From Entoloma clypeatum (lineage: Eukaryota; Basidiomycota; Agaricomycetes; Agaricales; Entolomataceae), in assembly GCA_963565915.1 (NCBI GenBank), contig OY751489.1:1178001-1242000 (forward strand): a DNA stretch of 64,000 nucleotides. Direction: 5' to 3'. Below the pieces are notes generated by a model that worked only from the letters and a program-made list of their open reading frames with translations, had not been told where the DNA came from and searched no databases. Positions 63,868-64,000 of this stretch are shown here, one piece after another; position 1 is the stretch's first letter, and every line of letters starts with the position of its first letter. The position numbers were made by a program, and so were the translations under genes.

Positions 63868-64000
63868 GGGCCTGTTTGGCAACCAAACTTCGGTTTGGGT
63901 TTCGGTTTGGGTTTCAATTTGTAATCAACAAATGCTGATGTAATCATGCATGACATTGAATTTTGATTGAATGTTGAATACATCTGCTTGTTCTCTCATC
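63868..64000 (+). repeat. Possible left end of a MITE-like element, cut by the window
   Basis: GGGCCTGTTTGGCAACCAAA opens a segment with the 12-base repeat GGTTTGGGTTTC (about two copies). Such starts are seen on small DNA transposons in other genomes. The other end lies beyond the window. Confidence 0.35.

Noticed and set aside
63479..63886. Opposed frames at the right edge
   Set aside because: They lie in degenerate GGGACAYG tandem repeats, with no domain and a composition driven by the repeat.

Overview
This window looks like heterochromatin-like, transposon-packed DNA of a filamentous basidiomycete (probably an agaricomycete). The evidence is short introns with GTRNGT-type donors, a KDZ transposase with its fungal CxC2 cysteine cluster, fungal chromodomain Ty3/gypsy elements, Tad-like LINEs with C-terminal RNase H, and Ty1/copia elements primed from an initiator-tRNA half molecule. 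I cannot name the species. No rRNA gene, CRISPR array, true tRNA or intact host gene was found.

Layout. 1-2683: low-information DNA with a dispersed 328-bp repeat, a small inverted-repeat element and two hAT-like non-autonomous elements that carry a 20-bp minisatellite. 2684-13079: internally deleted gypsy copy GA, with a nearly intact copia element C1 (4390-10173, minus strand) inside it. 13080-20377: LTR relic, second 328-bp repeat copy, a tRNA-derived SINE-like head, a truncated KDZ transposase, unidentified gene fragments and hAT-like element M4. 20378-36032: one decayed multi-exon gene of unknown function, split by hAT-like element M5, by gypsy GB (22694-35714) and by gypsy GC nested in GB (25490-31945, minus). 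36071-40352: hAT-like element M6 with a solo LTR inside it, a 1.7-kb inverted-repeat structure and a copia-type solo LTR. 40961-43151: 5'-truncated LINE1. 43373-49690: truncated copia C3, interrupted by gypsy GD, which carries small non-autonomous gypsy derivative GE. 49690-55907: LINE2 with two solo gypsy LTRs and an AT-rich insert. 55975-62728: copia C2, with identical 349-bp LTRs and a fully open Gag-Pol, the youngest element here. 62734-64000: low-complexity sequence.

The insertion order can be read from target-site duplications at most junctions, and the broken reading frames rejoin when insertions are removed. Many premature stops are CGA to TGA, which fits C-to-T decay at CpG.

The most unusual system is in C2. 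A 278-codon ORF (ORF0) starts inside the 5' LTR, reads through the primer binding site and ends 90 nt before gag-pol. It predicts two membrane segments followed by a Cys/His cluster. A plausible donor just upstream of its ATG and an acceptor just before the gag-pol ATG could splice the whole ORF out. The second is in the gypsy family. Each copy has a self-priming site complementary to its own transcript start (as in Tf1/sushi elements), a conserved extra ORF of about 122 codons between pol and the 3' LTR, and a covarying hairpin beside the polypurine tract.
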